64,000 bases of DNA from Closterium sp. NIES-65 (taxonomy: Eukaryota > Streptophyta > Zygnematophyceae > Desmidiales > Closteriaceae). The notes below the pieces were generated by a model. The model searched no databases and was not told the DNA's origin. It saw only the letters and a program-made list of their open reading frames with translations. The stretch spans positions 412,489 through 476,488 of the forward strand of contig CANXME010002105.1 in assembly GCA_948144175.1 (NCBI GenBank). Reading direction: 5' to 3'. Shown in pieces: positions 23,458-36,122 of the stretch. Position 1 is the first letter of the stretch. Every line of letters starts with the position of its first letter. The position numbers were made by a program, and so were the translations under genes.

Positions 23458-24128
23458 TTAGTGAACGCCTATGGCAAAAGCGGCTCCGAGGGGAATTGGG
23501 CCCGGCCAATGCGTTACATGAAGATGATGACGAGGGAAGTAATAGGGGGAATGACGGAAGCGGCCACAACATCGGAGCTACTGACACGGCGGTGCAAACT
23601 GTGGCAGGCCAAAGGGCTGCGCAACGAGTCAGGCGCACGTACCGACCCACGAGAAAGCCGCCCATTCGGCACGTACCAACGTGCTACTGGACTATGAAAC
23701 ATTTTGCCACAGCGTTTCACAAGCAATATGAGGTGCTGGAACAGTGGGGTGCAAACATCCTGGAGTTACCATACGATAGTCAGGAACATCTCAGTAAGAG
23801 TGGCCAGACGGTTGAGAGTATCATTAGGATTTGCTGTGGGGTCAACACTCCCGAGTCTTGTGAAGGGGATGCCATTTTGCCCAAACACCATAGGTTTAGG
23901 TGTTACCTAGAACTTTCGGAACTACTAGGTGACCATCTAGGCGACCAAGTTCGGTTGCCATGGATCGTATATGTGACGATAGGGTCACTATATCCGGGGA
24001 CAAGCGAGGAAGGATACCTTAACTGTGACAGGGAGGAGGTCGCGTGGTTCATCGCTTCTTGGGAGGTTCCGGATGAGATAGACTTCACCGCCAAGACCTT
24101 TGCAACTATTGCATTGATGTCCCAGTAA
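23458..24128 (+). CDS. unrecognised ORF, possible spliced gene
   Basis: A frame of about 220 residues runs from an acceptor-like TTGCCTTTTAG at 23450-23460 to TAA at 24126-24128; the same frame is open back to 23364. The product starts with a basic/acidic linker (LWQKRLRGELG, then HEDDDEG) and a basic stretch (RVRRTYRPTRKPPIRH), followed by a more globular part with TMKHFATAFHKQYEV, RICCGVN and LPWIVYVTIGSLY. Composition is ordinary, unlike the repeat-driven frames around it, which is the reason to keep it. It lies between Copia-1 and the MULE gene and could be a host gene remnant or an accessory ORF of the MULE. The start is unknown and no domain is recognised. Confidence 0.4.
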
Positions 24129-25254
24129 TCAATCCTTCGTTCTTGAGTGGTGGGGACTGAGCGGACGGTGATGAGGGTGGGGATATACATCTCGGGCTGG
24201 TTGGTGGATACACCGGTAGCACAGATTTCTACCGTAGTTCTGTGCAACGTCATGCTTTACTGTACACCGCTTTTGTTACGATTATGCAACTTTTGGTTCT
24301 TCCTCAATAGTCCCAACAAACAGCATGAACTTGCAGTAGAGTATGGGCCGTGTAAATGCTATGGTCCCATAAAAGTCTACCAACTATGGGGTTTCCCAAT
24401 GCTAGCTTTGCCCCCGCATATTTATTTCCCAAAAGAAAAACCGGGACCGCTTGGTGCATAGGATGGACCTCGTTCCACCTGAAGTATGGATAGCGGATGT
24501 AAATAGAAGGGAGTAGGAAGTAGGGACAATCATGTGTTGGCCAAGGATGTAGTGTAGAGATGTCATGAACATGGAGAACCATATGGTGGGTGAAGTGCAG
24601 GGGATGGACTCCAAGTCCACCTAACCGCAGCAGAGATGGGTATTGAGCGAGAAATAGGAGGATGTTGAAGGAGCACAGGCGGGCACTCTATGGTGGAGAC
24701 ACTTGTAAAAATGATAGACACACATAAGTACCATCATTCGGGCAATTTGCGGCAGACAATACAGAAACATGCAGTCCGATGGTGGGTTTGGCACAATCAA
24801 CGTGGAGCAGGCAACGCCGGCAATGTGGTGAGAGCCATACAGAAACTCAATAGTAGGCTCATATCCTACCGAACGTGGTACTTTCTTCTTCTTAGTGCGA
24901 TGAGAGGCGCCTACGTTGTGATGGTAGTCTTGTAGGCTGATGGCATGGGTGGGAAAAACAGTGTGAGTGGGGAACTTAGAAGGGAGGGTGAGGAGGGTGA
25001 GAAGGGTGGGAGGGTGTTTGTTGTGTACCTTTGGTAGCATTTGTAGGTCTGGACCCGCCTGAAGCAACACATGCATCCACGTGTTTATACGGTTACCGGA
25101 CAGAATTGCCATTCGTTTCACTTACAGTACAGATATCTGTCTCTGGCGTTTGCCTGAAGCACGCACACCCCTCCTTGCCCCCGCCGCATCATCTAAGGTT
25201 GGTGATGTTCCCTGAAATTACGGTGGAAATGAGACAATATAACAAAGACACAAT
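24129..25254. other. unassigned DNA downstream of the MULE gene
   Basis: No gene is supported. On the minus strand at about 24650-25120 a 166-codon frame ends in a Cys-containing stretch (NPPSDCMFLYC) but lacks clear neighbours. The segment could be the 3' flank of the MULE element; no terminal repeat was found. Confidence 0.3.
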
Positions 25255-26862
25255 TTAAACAACAGTAAAAATTATCAATGAGCCACCAGCAAAGATGTGC
25301 GTGTTGATGTACATACGGAAAAGCCGCATGCACACGGATGCTCGATGAGGATCAGATCTCGTCCTCTGTCGTCTAGCAGCCCAGCTGGTTGGTGTCACGT
25401 CACCATTCGAGGTAAAGATGAATGGGGTGGAGGGGGGGGTGGCGGGTGTGGTCACGTCATTGGTGGGGGTGAGCCTTGCTAGAGGAGTGGAAGGAGGCTG
25501 TAGCCGCGACAGGTCGGTAGGGAATGATTTTGCTGCCCCCTGTGCTGGTGGGGCTGTGTGAGCAGGCACCGGCGTAGGAGGGGCTGCATCATCCGGAACA
25601 TGGTTCGACTGTTCATCATTACCATGTCCCTCCGCCGGCGGGATTACATCCTCAGGCTCCAACCCAACATCTCGCCATTCTGACATGAGCTTGTCCAACC
25701 AGCTCCAGTCCATCGCTTCCAAAATCCGCACTTTGCTGCCACGACGTACTCTGGTTGTCTTTCGGACACGAGTCTTGATGGCCCGCACCAAGCGTGACAC
25801 AGTCTGGTTCCAGTGCAAGACTGAAAGGCCGATTCTCGCCTCCATACTCCCCTGAAATCTTATACGCTTTGGGGCGTACTTGATCACAAGGGAATGGAAA
25901 GATTCGTTGACCCAGTTACTCGCCCCCATCACGTAAGCCTCCATTTCTTTCGGACTGCAGTGTTCAGCCAACCATTTTTTGAGTGCCAAATGTGCCGCAG
26001 AACCCCGCTCATAAACGGCACTCTCTGGTCCCCACTTCTCTGCCACACATCTGGGTACCTCATCCCCATGCCCACACTTGCTGTGATCCCCTGCCCAATG
26101 GTCCGCCGAACCTGCAAGTTCCTGTGCAACCTTAGCAGCTGTAGGTCTTCGTCCATTCTTTGCCATCGTAGCATTCTTTAACATGACATGGTTGAAGTGT
26201 GTACCCCACCTCTGCGCCAGTGTCACTTCCGTGTACTCTGCGTCATCGCCTTCTGCTTCGCCACCCCGCTTCCGCTTCCTACTTCCCCTCTCTGTCCAAC
26301 GCCCTTTGTTAGATAGCCCGTCCTGTGAGAGTTGGTCCACGGGGATGGCTGGCCTCTCCTCCAACTCTGCCAACATGGACCGAAAAAAAAAGGAAGAGTT
26401 TGTTGAGCCGTGTCTCAGCCCCCTAGCCTCTCTCCCACCTCCCAACCCTCGCAATTACCCACCCGTCCATTGCATGACAAGTTTCTGCAACGATGGGTGC
26501 TTTCCCCCACACCCATCAACGCATTGACATACCAATACATACAAAAATGAGCTCCAACCATCATGCCTCTTCCCCACTCACCCATCCATTGCATGACTTG
26601 ATTCAGCCCCAATGCAACTTCCTCCCTTAACCATCCATCGCATGATGAATTTCGATCCCCACTCCTCGCATTCATTCACCAATCTATGTCATGCTGAAAA
26701 TTAGCCTCTCACCTTCGACATGGCAATCTCCAACTTCAGTAGCGTCCTCCATCACCTCTCCAACTTCAGTAGCCACCTCGGTATCATCTCCCACTTCAGT
26801 AGCCCCTACGGCCTCCTCTCCAACTCCAGTAGCTCCTTCCAACGCCTCTCCAGAGTCAGTAT
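25255..26862 (-). pseudogene. MULE-type transposase gene, 3' part (downstream of Copia-2)
   Basis: This continues the gene at 34289-37358 across the Copia-2 insertion. The rest of the split exon is 26862-26713 and carries repeats of EVGE/ATEVG type (ATEVGDDTEVATEVGEVMED). A GT-AG intron (26712-26367) joins in phase to the last exon, 26366-25255. That exon has the family's second half: DHWAGDHSKCGHGDEVPRC, then NWVNESFHSLVIKYAPKRI with the likely catalytic Glu in NESF, and ARIGLSVLHWN. A basic RVRKTTRVRRGSK stretch and a Pro/Thr-rich disordered tail follow to the stop at 25255. It resembles the Mutator-like transposase domain of metazoan and algal elements rather than classic plant MuDR. With Copia-2 in place it cannot be translated as one protein. 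Confidence 0.8.
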
Positions 26863-26991
26863 TGTCAGATTTATATGACATAGTTGCTGTAGGCTATAGT
26901 GGGGTAGCAGATATGGGGTACAGGGTTTCTAGGGTTGTATTTGTACCCAATCTTTCCTTAGTCATTTCATTCCTGTTTTCTTTGCTTCACA
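26863..26991 (+). repeat. 5' LTR of Copia-2
   Basis: 129 bp, TGTCAG...TTCACA, followed at once by the primer-binding site TGGTATAGAGC (26992-27002) and then the same three hairpin/T-run structures as in Copia-1 (about 27004-27093). Confidence 0.93.
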
Positions 26992-27093
26992 TGGTATAGA
27001 GCGGGTCCTGCCTTAGGACCGTTTTTTTTAGGGCCCACCGAAGCGCGCCCCGAGGCGCGCCTTTTTTTTAGCGACCCCTCGGGTCGCCTTTTC

Positions 27094-27970
27094 CCTCGCG
27101 GCCCCGCTGTCCCTCAGACGCGGCCCCGCCACCTCTCCTGATCGCGGCCCCGCCGCCTGCTTGACGCGGCCCCGCCGCCTTCCCTGACGCGGCCCCGCCG
27201 CCTCCCCTGACGCGGCCCCGCCGCCTCCCCTGACGCGGCCCCGCCGCCTCCCCTGACGCGGCCCCGCCTCTACTGCCGCGGCCCCGCCGCCGCCTCTGAC
27301 GCGGCCCTGCCGGCCCGCCGCTGCACCCTACGGCCCGCCGCTGCACCCTACGGCCCGCCGCCTCACCTGACGGCCCCGCCGCTGCTCCTGCCGGCCCGCC
27401 GCTGCTCCTGCCGGCACTCCGCTGCACCTGCCGGCCCGCCGCTGCACCTACCGGCCCGCCGCTGCACCCAACGGCCCGCCGCTTCGCCTGACGGCCCCGC
27501 CGCTGCACCTGCCGGCCCGGCGCTGCACCCTACGGCCCGCCGCTGCACCCTACGGCCCGCCGCCTCTCTTGACGGCCCCGCCGCTGCTCCTGCCGGCCCG
27601 CCGCTGCGCCTGCCGGCCCGCCGCTGCACCCAGCGGCCCGCCGCTTCACCTGCCGGCCCGCCGCTGCACCTGCCGGCCCGCCGCTGCACCTGCCGGCCCG
27701 CCACTGCACCGGTCGACCCGCCGCTGCACCTGACGGCCCCGCCCCTGCATCTCCCGGCCGAGCCGCCCCAACAGCCGAACCGCCCGGGAGCCGAGCCGCC
27801 CAACGCCGAGCCGCCCGGGAGCCGAGTCGCCCTGCACCCGAGCCGCCCAGCCGCCGAGCCGCCCGGGAGCCGAGCCGCCCTACACCCGAGCCGCCCAGCC
27901 ACCGAGCCGCCCGGGAGCCGAGCCGCTGTGCACCCGAGCCACCCGGTCGCTGAGCCGCCTTTCTGCAGAG
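27094..27970 (+). repeat. GC-rich minisatellite leader of Copia-2
   Basis: The same three consecutive arrays as in Copia-1, with unit-number differences between the two elements, for example fewer GCCGCTGCAC units near 27600-27720. Confidence 0.85.
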
Positions 27971-28058
27971 CTACACGACCTGCCCTGCCTGGTGAGCACA
28001 GTCCCACTGACACTGCGAGCTCTTTCCCTACTGCTTGCACTGCGTCGCTGTCGTCGCC

Positions 28059-31000
28059 ATGGCTACCCCTAGTGTCCTAGCTTTCGACGCTGAGGGTCGC
28101 GCCATTGATTTTGAGGTCTGGTTAGACGACCTGCAGCTGTTCTTACAGTGCGACAGGGCTGACGACCTTTCTCTCTTTGACCTCACCTGTGGCGCCTCTC
28201 CTGCTCCTGCTGCTGTTGCTGATCCCTCTGTCCGCTCTCAGTGGGCCACCCGCGATGCTGCTGCACGTCTTGCTGTGCGTCGCCACCTCCCTACCTCTGA
28301 GTGTGCGCACTTTAGCCAGTACAAGAGTTCTCAGACCTTGTACGACGCTGTAGTTGCGCGCTACTCCTCCCCTGCCACTGCTGCACTGAGCCGTCTCATG
28401 CTTCCCTACCTCTTTCCTGACCTCTCTGCCTTTCCCACAGTTGCTGACCTCATTACGCACCTCCGCACTAGTGACACTCGCTACCGCGCCGCCCTTCCTG
28501 CTGAGTTCTGCGCTAAGAACCCCCCCCCCATGTACATCGCTCTCTACTACGTAGTCGCGCGCCTCCCTGACTCCCTTCGCGTCGTCAGGGACCACTTTCT
28601 CGCTGTCTGTCCCACCACCCTCACCGTCGACCTCCTCGAGAAGGCCCTCCTCGCAGCGGAGAAGAGCATAGTCGCTGTAGGTGCTTCTCGTGGTGACCCT
28701 CGCACCCCCATCTTTGAGGGGTGCTCTCCTTCCCCCTTGCTGCCCTCTGTTGCCTCTGCTGCTGCTGCTGCCGACCTGCTTGGTCTTGAGTCGGTCGGCG
28801 CGGCGTCTACCCCTAGTGGGAGACGTCGCTCTAGCAAGGGCAAGGGGGGCAAGGGCGCGGGTGGAGCTGGAGGGGGCGGTGGCGGTGGCGGCGGTGGCGG
28901 CGGAGGGAGTGGGGGTGGTGGCGGGACTAGTGGCGGGGGTGGTGGTGGTGGTGGTGGCAACAGCAGCGGAGACGGTGGTGGTGGTGCCAGCGGTGGTGGT
29001 GGAGGCAGCGGCGGAGGTGGAGGCGGCGGAGGTGGAGGCGGTGGAGGCGGCAGCGGAGGAGGCGGTGGTGGTGGAGGAGGTGGAGCTGGTCGGGGTGGTA
29101 CCCAGCAGCGTAGCGGCGGTGGTGGTGGCCAGCGCTCGCAGCGGCAGCAGCAGCAGCGCTCGCGGGACATCCCTCCGCCTCAGCAGCTTCGTGAGTGGTA
29201 CGCTGGGCGTCAGAGGGGTGGGGGTACTGGTCCCTGCACCTACGTTCTTCGTTCCGGCGACCGCGCGGGTGAGCAGTGTGGGGGTGCCCACGCCACCCAG
29301 CGCTGCTTTGGCCGCCTGACGGACGCTTGGCGTCGGCAGTTCCCTGGGGCTAGTGAGATCCCTCGCTAGGATGAGCTTCTTAGGGCTGGTGTAGCGATCT
29401 TTGATCTTGATTTTGATGCTATCCTTGCTGCTATGTATGTTGTGGATTATAGTGAGGAGAATGAGGGTTACCGGTGTTTCCGGCCCGACCCGGGCATTGG
29501 TACTGCTGTGCTAGGTGCTTGTGAGGCTGCTGCTCTAGGTGCCAGTGCGTCTGTGCTCTCAGGTACTGGTGAGACTGCGCTCTCAGGTACTGCGTCGTCC
29601 TCGTCCTCCCTCACTTTCACACTTGACTCCGGGGCTTCTCGCTCCTTCTTTCGGGACCGCACTACCCTTACGCCGCTCGGCCGGCCGGTTGCGGTCTCCC
29701 TTGCTGACCCCTCTGGGGGTCCTGTCCTGTCTCACTTCTCCACTGTCCTCCCGTGTCCGGCTGCCCCTTCGGGCACCCTGTCTGGTCTGTACGTTCCCTC
29801 GTTCTCTACAAACTTGGTGAGTGGAGCGGACCTGCAGGATGTGGGGGTTCACCAGTTCACTCCTGCGAGTCAGCGGGTGACCCACTGCACGGAGGCACGC
29901 ACAGGCCGACACCTGGCCACGTTCTCGCGTCGGCCTGGGTCGAGTCTCTACACCCTGACAGTTGAGTCTCCTCCTGTCCCTGCGTCTGGTCAGGTGGCTG
30001 CGTCAGGTCAGGTGCTTGCTGCTGCGTCCCGGTCAGGTCCTGAGTCTGCCCCCTGTTCTTGTCGCCTCCTGTCTCACGAGACTCTCCTGTGGCACCACCG
30101 TCTTGGCCACCCCTCCTTGCCCCGTCTTCGGAGCATGGCTTCCCGTGTCCTTGTCTCTGGTCTTCCCCAGTCTCTCCCTCCTCTCCCCTCCGGGCCAGGA
30201 CCTTCCTGTGTCCCCTGTGTCGAGGGTCGCCTCCGAGCTACTCCTCACTCCTCCCACTTCCCCCCGACAGAGGCTCCCCTGCAGACGCTTCACATGGATG
30301 TGTGGGGCCCAGCCCCCGTCCGTGGGCAGGGTCACGAGCGCTACTTCCTGTTGGTGGTTGACGACTACTCGCGTTACACCACAGTCCTCCCCTTGCGCAG
30401 CAAGGGTGCGGTCAGTGAGGTGCTGATCGACTGGATCGGCGAGGCTCGTCTCCAGCTCAGGAAGAGCTTCGACTCGGACTTTCCTGTTCTGCGTCTGCAC
30501 TCGGACAGAGGCGGAGAGTTCTTTTCTCGCCTTCTGCGAGACTACTGTCGTGCACGGGGGATCCGCCAGACCTTCACGCTTCCGGACTCTCCACAGCAAA
30601 ATGGGATTGCTGAGCGCCGCATTGGCATGGTCATGGATGTCGCTCGTACGTCCATGATGCATGCGGCTGCCCCCCATTTTCTGTGGCCGTTTGCGGTGAG
30701 GTACGCGGCGCATCAGCTCAACCTTCACCCCCGGGTCTCTCGGCCTGCGATGCCCCCAGCCTTGCTGTGGACGGGGAAGGTTGGCGATGCGTCTGTGTTC
30801 CGTGTCTGGGGATCTCGGGCGTTTGTCCGCGACTTGTCTGCGGACAAGCTGTCCCCTCGTGCTGCTCCCTGTGTCTTCCTTGGCTTCCCCACTGACGCCC
30901 CAGGGTGGCAGTTTTACCACCCCTCCTCTCGTCGTGTTCTGTCCTCCCAAGACGTCACGTTCGACGAGTCAGTCCCCTTCTACCGTCTCTTCCCCTACCG

Positions 31001-33953
31001 CACTCCTTCCCTCCCCCCTCCCCCGGACTTCCTTGTGCCGGTTCCCTCCCCGGTAGACCCCCTCCCCCCTCAGGTTCCTGCCCCCTCAGGTGTGTCCCAG
31101 GTAGACGCCGTTGACCCGGTCGAGGTTACTGGTGACTCTGGTGCTGCTGCGGGTGCTGAGCCTGGGGGTGCTGACTCTAGGGGTGCTGTGCGCGGGGGTG
31201 CTGAGCCTGGGGGTGCTACTGCTGGGGGTGCTGGGCCTGAGGGTGCTACTGCGGAGGGTGCGGAGCCTGGGGGTGCTGAGCCGGGGGGTGCTGTGCCTGG
31301 AGATGCTGGGTCGGGAGCTGCTGAGCCTGGGGGTGCTGAGCTGGGAGCTGCTGAGCCTGGGGGTGCTGCGTCTGGAGCTGCTGAGCCTGGGGTTTCTCCT
31401 GCTGCTGCGTCTCGCCGGGAGCCCCTCTCTCCACAGGAGCTACGCGAGTGGTTCGCTCGCCGCTGGAGGCGTGCTGCTGAGTCTGGAGGTGCTGCTGGAG
31501 CTGGAGCTGGAGCTTCTTCGACCGTCGAGGGTGCGGGTGCTGCCGGTCCCGGAGCTGCTGGACCTGCGGGTCCTCCTGGAGCTGGACCTGCTGAGGGCGT
31601 TGGTGCTGAGTCTACTGCTGTTGGTCCTGCCGCTGGAGGTGTGGGTGGCGCTGGTGCTGTCGCTGAGGGTGGTGGTGCTGTCCCTGCTGAGTCTGGAGCT
31701 GCCGCGCGGCCTCGGCCGTACTTCGTTCCGCTCCTGCAGCAGGTTCTTGGTCTTTCTCCTCCAGTAGAGGGTCCACCGCCTGTCCAGTCGCAGTCCCTGC
31801 TGGAGCCTTCCTCTCCACTGCCTACTCCCTCTCCTTACACTGGTCCTACTGGAGGTCTTGCTGAGCGTCGTGAGCCTGCGTCTCGTCCCGCGTCGCCTGT
31901 TCGTGCTGCTCGCGCTAGTGGTCGCAGTTCGCGTCAGCGTCCTCCTCCTGTCCCTGGCACGCACCAGATGTCTTTGCGTCCGTCCACTGCTCCTCTGCGT
32001 GCCCCTTTGCCTTCTCCTCCTGAGTCCTCTCTTCCTGCGCTTGCCGACCCTGAGTCGGACTCTCTTCGTGCTGCCAGTCCTACTGTCACGCGTCTGCTTG
32101 CTACTGTCGTCACTGACCCCTCTTTTGAGTCCACTGCTGCGTCTGCTCTAGTCGCTGAGCTCGTCGACTTTGCTGCTCGCTGTCGTCTCGACTACGCTGC
32201 TAGTCTTGTTGCTGAGTCTGCGTTTGTCTGTCCTCCGTCCGTCAGGGGTGAGTGTGCTCTTGGCACGGACGTCCTAGAGGACAGGCAGGAGGAGTTACAG
32301 TGTCTAGCGGCTGCTTCACCTCATCTCGCGTCTGTACTGCTTGCCCCTGAGGGAGACCCGGATGCACTAGACATCCCGACTCCGCGTTCTTACGCGGAGG
32401 CCGTAGAGGGTCCCTACTCCTCTCAGTGGCAGGCAGCTATGGATGCAGAGATGGCTTCCTGGAAGTCCACAGGCACCTACGTTGACGCGGTTCCCCCTCT
32501 TGGGGCGAACATCGTCAGTGGCATGTGGATCTTCAGGGTGAAGCGGCCGCCGGGCTCTCCACCTGTCTTCAAGGCACGGTACGTTGCTCGTGGCTTCAGT
32601 CAGCGGCAGGGAGTTGACTACTTTCAGACCTTCTCTCCCACCCCGAAGATGACTACTCTTCGGGTGCTGCTGCACATAGCCGCTCAGCGCGACTACGAGC
32701 TTCACTCTCTCGACTTCAGCACTGCGTTCTTGCAGGGTAGCCTGCACGAGGAGATCTGGCTTCGCCGTCCACCTGGCTTCACTGGGACTTTCCCTCCTGG
32801 CACCCAGTGGAGCCTCCGACGGCCAGTCTACGGTCTCCGCCAGGCACCGCGTGAGTGGCACGACACACTGAGGACTACGCTTGCGGCTCTTGGGTTTGCT
32901 CCTTCTAGTGCTGACCCGTCGCTGTTTCTTCGCACCGACACTTCCCTGCCGCCGTTCTACATCCTCGTGTACGTCGACGACTTGGTCTTTGCCACAGCGG
33001 ACACTACTGGACTCGCCTACGTGAAGTCCGAGCTGCTGAAAAGACACACGTGCACAGACCTGGGTGAACTGCGCAGCTACCTTGGCTTGCAGATCACTCG
33101 GGACAGAGCACGCCGCACCATTACCTTGACTCAGTCACACATGGTGCAGCAGGTCCTTCAGCGCTTCGGCTTCACGTACTCCTCGCCTCAGGCCACTCCT
33201 CTGCCTACTCGCCACTCACTCTCAGTTCTGCCTTCGGATGAGTCCGTAGAGTCGAGTGGTCCGTATGCAGAGCTTGTTGGCTGCCTCATGTACCTGATGA
33301 CCTGCACACGACCTGACCTTGCATACCCTCTGAGCATTCTTGCACGCTATGTTGCTCCTGGGAGACACAGACCGGAGCACATGGCTGCAGCGAAGAGGGT
33401 ATTGCGCTACCTGTGCAGTACGTCGGGCATGGGGCTAGTGCTTGGAGGGCGGAGTCCAGTGGTCCTTACCGGCCACGCGGACGCTTCTTGGGCTGACGAC
33501 CAGGCTACGCAGCGGTCGTCACAGGGTTACACCTTCAGCCTTGGTTCCGGCTCTGTCTCGTGGCGGTCTAGTCGCTCGTCTTCGGTTCTCGGCTCCAGTT
33601 GTGAGGCTGAGATCTACGCCGGAGCCATGGCTGCACAGGAGCTTCGCTGGCTCACCTACCTGCTGACTGACCTTGGAGAGCCGCCTCGTTCTCCTCCAGT
33701 GCTGTACTTAGACAACAAGGCCATGCTGGCCTTGTGTCGAGAGCAGCGCTTGGAGCACAGAACGAAGCACATTGCTCTCCGCTACTTCCTTGCTCGTGAG
33801 CTGCAGCAGCGTGGTCAGTTGCGACTTGCGTACGTGGCCTCTGAGGCCAACACTGCTGATGTGTTCACCAAGGCACTCGCGCCTTGTGACCATCAGCGCT
33901 TTTGCACCCAGCTGGGTCTTGTGCCTGTCTTGCCTCACTTGCTCTCCTCTTGA
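28059..33953 (+). pseudogene. gag-pol of Copia-2, open except one TAG between gag and pol
   Basis: The frame starts at ATG 28059 and is open through gag, the Gly-rich tract and the Cys-His box to a TAG at 29367-29369, where Copia-1 has TGG. The same frame then stays open to 33953. Domains: protease LDSGASRSFF (about 29625), pre-integrase HHRLGH and CVPC, integrase D-D-E in HMDVWGP, LHSDRGGEF and QQNGIAERRIG, the Pro/Gly/Ala linker, a second REWF-type box, RT with YVDDLVF (about 32968), RNase H with HADASWADD and DNKAMLAL. Gag's C-run has 10 C, in frame. All catalytic residues checked are present. The single stop lies at the natural gag/pol border, so read-through is conceivable, but comparison with Copia-1 favours a simple G-to-A nonsense change. 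Confidence 0.93.
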
Positions 33954-34159
33954 CTTCACTTGTACTGTGACATATATATATGCCTGCTCTTGCTTGTCTA
34001 GTTTTATATATATGTCTGTACTCCTGCATGTGAACTGGCCTCTGGCCCTACTCTTGTGCTCGGACTGTGTGGTGACTTTGTGATCCACCCTGAGCTTGCT
34101 TTGCTTTGCTTGACTGGTCTTGTGACCCCTTGTTCTCCCCCACTTTGCCTATGGGGGTG

Positions 34160-34288
34160 TGTCAGATTTATATGACATAGTTGCTGTAGGCTATAGTGGG
34201 GTAGCACATATGGGGTACAGGGTTTCTAGGGTTGTATTTGTACCCAATCTTTCCTTAGTCATTTCATTCCTGTTTTCTTTGCTTCACA
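34160..34288 (+). repeat. 3' LTR of Copia-2
   Basis: 129 bp, one mismatch with the 5' LTR, preceded by TATGGGGGTG. AGTAT follows. Confidence 0.93.
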
Positions 34289-36122
34289 AGTATCCCCCTC
34301 CACTTCCTCTCCACTCATTAATGACTCTGTCGTAATCCGCACGTAGTCAGCTACCCCTGAATTCGGAACACCACGTGTTGGATGTGCGTCAAAACCCCAT
34401 AGCTGTTGCACATCCTGGCACTGAACATTGATGATGTCCTGTGGTGCCCCAGTAGCATCAGCATCGTCCTCATCCTCTGCAGCTGCATGAGCAACTGTAT
34501 GCCCAGATTGCCCAACCCTATCCTCCGCTGTTTTCTGGTGCTTGGCTTGACTAGCTTGACACCCCCCAGAGCTCTCCTTCATCAGCAGGACCTTTCGCAA
34601 ATCCGGATAAAGCCACGGGGACGTTGGAGTTGCGTTCGGGTCGTATTTGAAGGTGTTGAGCCGTGCACACACCAATTCAATGATTGCGGGCTTCGGTGAA
34701 TTCACAGTCATGTCCCGGTCCCCTCCGCCATGCTTCTCCAACCATGCCCAGAGAGTCGCTCTAGTGCACAACCAAAGGTCCCCTGTACACGTAGCTTTTG
34801 CTACTTTCATCGGCCGACGCCGTGCGTCTATCAATAACGCGAGGAATTTCTTCAACAATGCTCTTGCCTTATGCCACACATCCTTTTGGTGTGCAATCCC
34901 CGAATCGTGGATGCCATTCTTGAATGAACTACCATCGTCAGAAATTATGCCTTTCACGTCGCATCCCATTTCCCCTAGCTGCTTGAGTCCGAACTCAAAA
35001 GCTACTCCCTCCAGCGCAGTTGAGGAAACCTTCACCTTAGATTTCCACATCGTCGCGGTGAACATGATTTTACGGGTGATGGGGTCAATGAATGATACTG
35101 TGCACCAGTCTGCCTCTCGTGGTTGTGAAAAGCGTCCATCCACGCATACCCATTCGAAAGGAATTGGTCCTTTGCTCATCTCTGCTCGTACCGCCGCCAT
35201 TGAGCTTTCTGCTTTCTTCTCAATAGCTGCCCATAATCCCAAAGGACCTCTCATGTACCTATAGAAGGTCTCTTTGCTCAATCTTGGGATACCGAGCGTC
35301 CTTGTCACCTCCCAAAACTGCTGAAACCCAATGCCCGCTAACCCAAATGATGCGAGGTACTTGGGCAGCAAGAGGGATGACTGTGGCCCTTTGGTAGTAT
35401 TTTTCCCTGTTGTGCGGCCGCGCTTCGTGGACCAGAATTGTAACACCTTGCCGCAGGTATCACAAACGCATTCCATACAGAGACAGGCCCAGACCCGTTT
35501 CCAGGACGATAGTCTCATAGACCCTGTGCATTCTTTCGTCGCATTGCAGACTAAGCTGTTGGTTGTGAAGAAGTGCACAAGAAGTCGGGGGTCGAGCAGA
35601 CATACCAGTCCGTTTGGAACATCTTTTGGCCTTGGTGCGGGGTATGATCGGGACTGTGTTTTAGGTGGAGCGTCCGACGTGTTGGGCTGCGGTCTGCAAA
35701 CACATAAAGCGGGGAAGACACAACACAGGTAGCGTTGTTGGTTTGTGACGATGATGTGGGAGGTTCTGCCATTCAAACGTCCTTTTACCATCCCCCATCT
35801 CTCTATTCGCTGAACCATCCCCCTCAAACATGCCTACTTGTTTATGTGCCCATCCATCAGTCCCTCTCACACGTGCATCCACGAGTTGCTTCCCCCATTT
35901 CCTACTCACCCACCCCCCCTCTCAGTTGCAGCCCCAAATACTCTCACCCACATACATGTTTTGCATGTCCGTATGGTCCGCCGCACACAACCCAGCCGCC
36001 TTGTCGTTCCCACAGGAGTTTGCAACCCCATGCGGTCCAACATCACCACCTCCTGCATCATCAGAACCGTCCTCCACGCTCTCGCTCACCCTCAACCCAT
36101 CGCCTGCAACGGGCTCCTCGCA

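Larger units (their letters stand above)
26863..34288 (+). mobile_element. Ty1/copia LTR retrotransposon, Copia-2 (7,426 bp), inserted in MULE gene
   Basis: A complete Copia element closely related to Copia-1, with 129-bp LTRs that differ at one base (G at 26910 against C in the 3' LTR) and a 5-bp duplication AGTAT at 26858-26862 and 34289-34293. It lies in the opposite orientation to the interrupted MULE gene. Its LTRs differ from those of Copia-1 at several fixed positions (for instance CATAGTT for CATATTT, TTGCTTCACA for TTTATTCACA), so the two are separate subfamily members, not copies made in situ. Confidence 0.95.

Noticed and set aside
24621-25121. Possible Ulp1 relic (SDCMFLYC motif) on the minus strand
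   Set aside because: No His or Asp motif, no Gln block and no in-phase neighbouring exons were found. One short motif is not enough.
28143-29291. Minus-strand frames of up to 382 codons (Thr/Ser/Pro-rich) opposite gag
   Set aside because: Shadows of the Gly-codon tract and high-GC coding sequence. The plus strand has recognisable gag, protease and integrase motifs.
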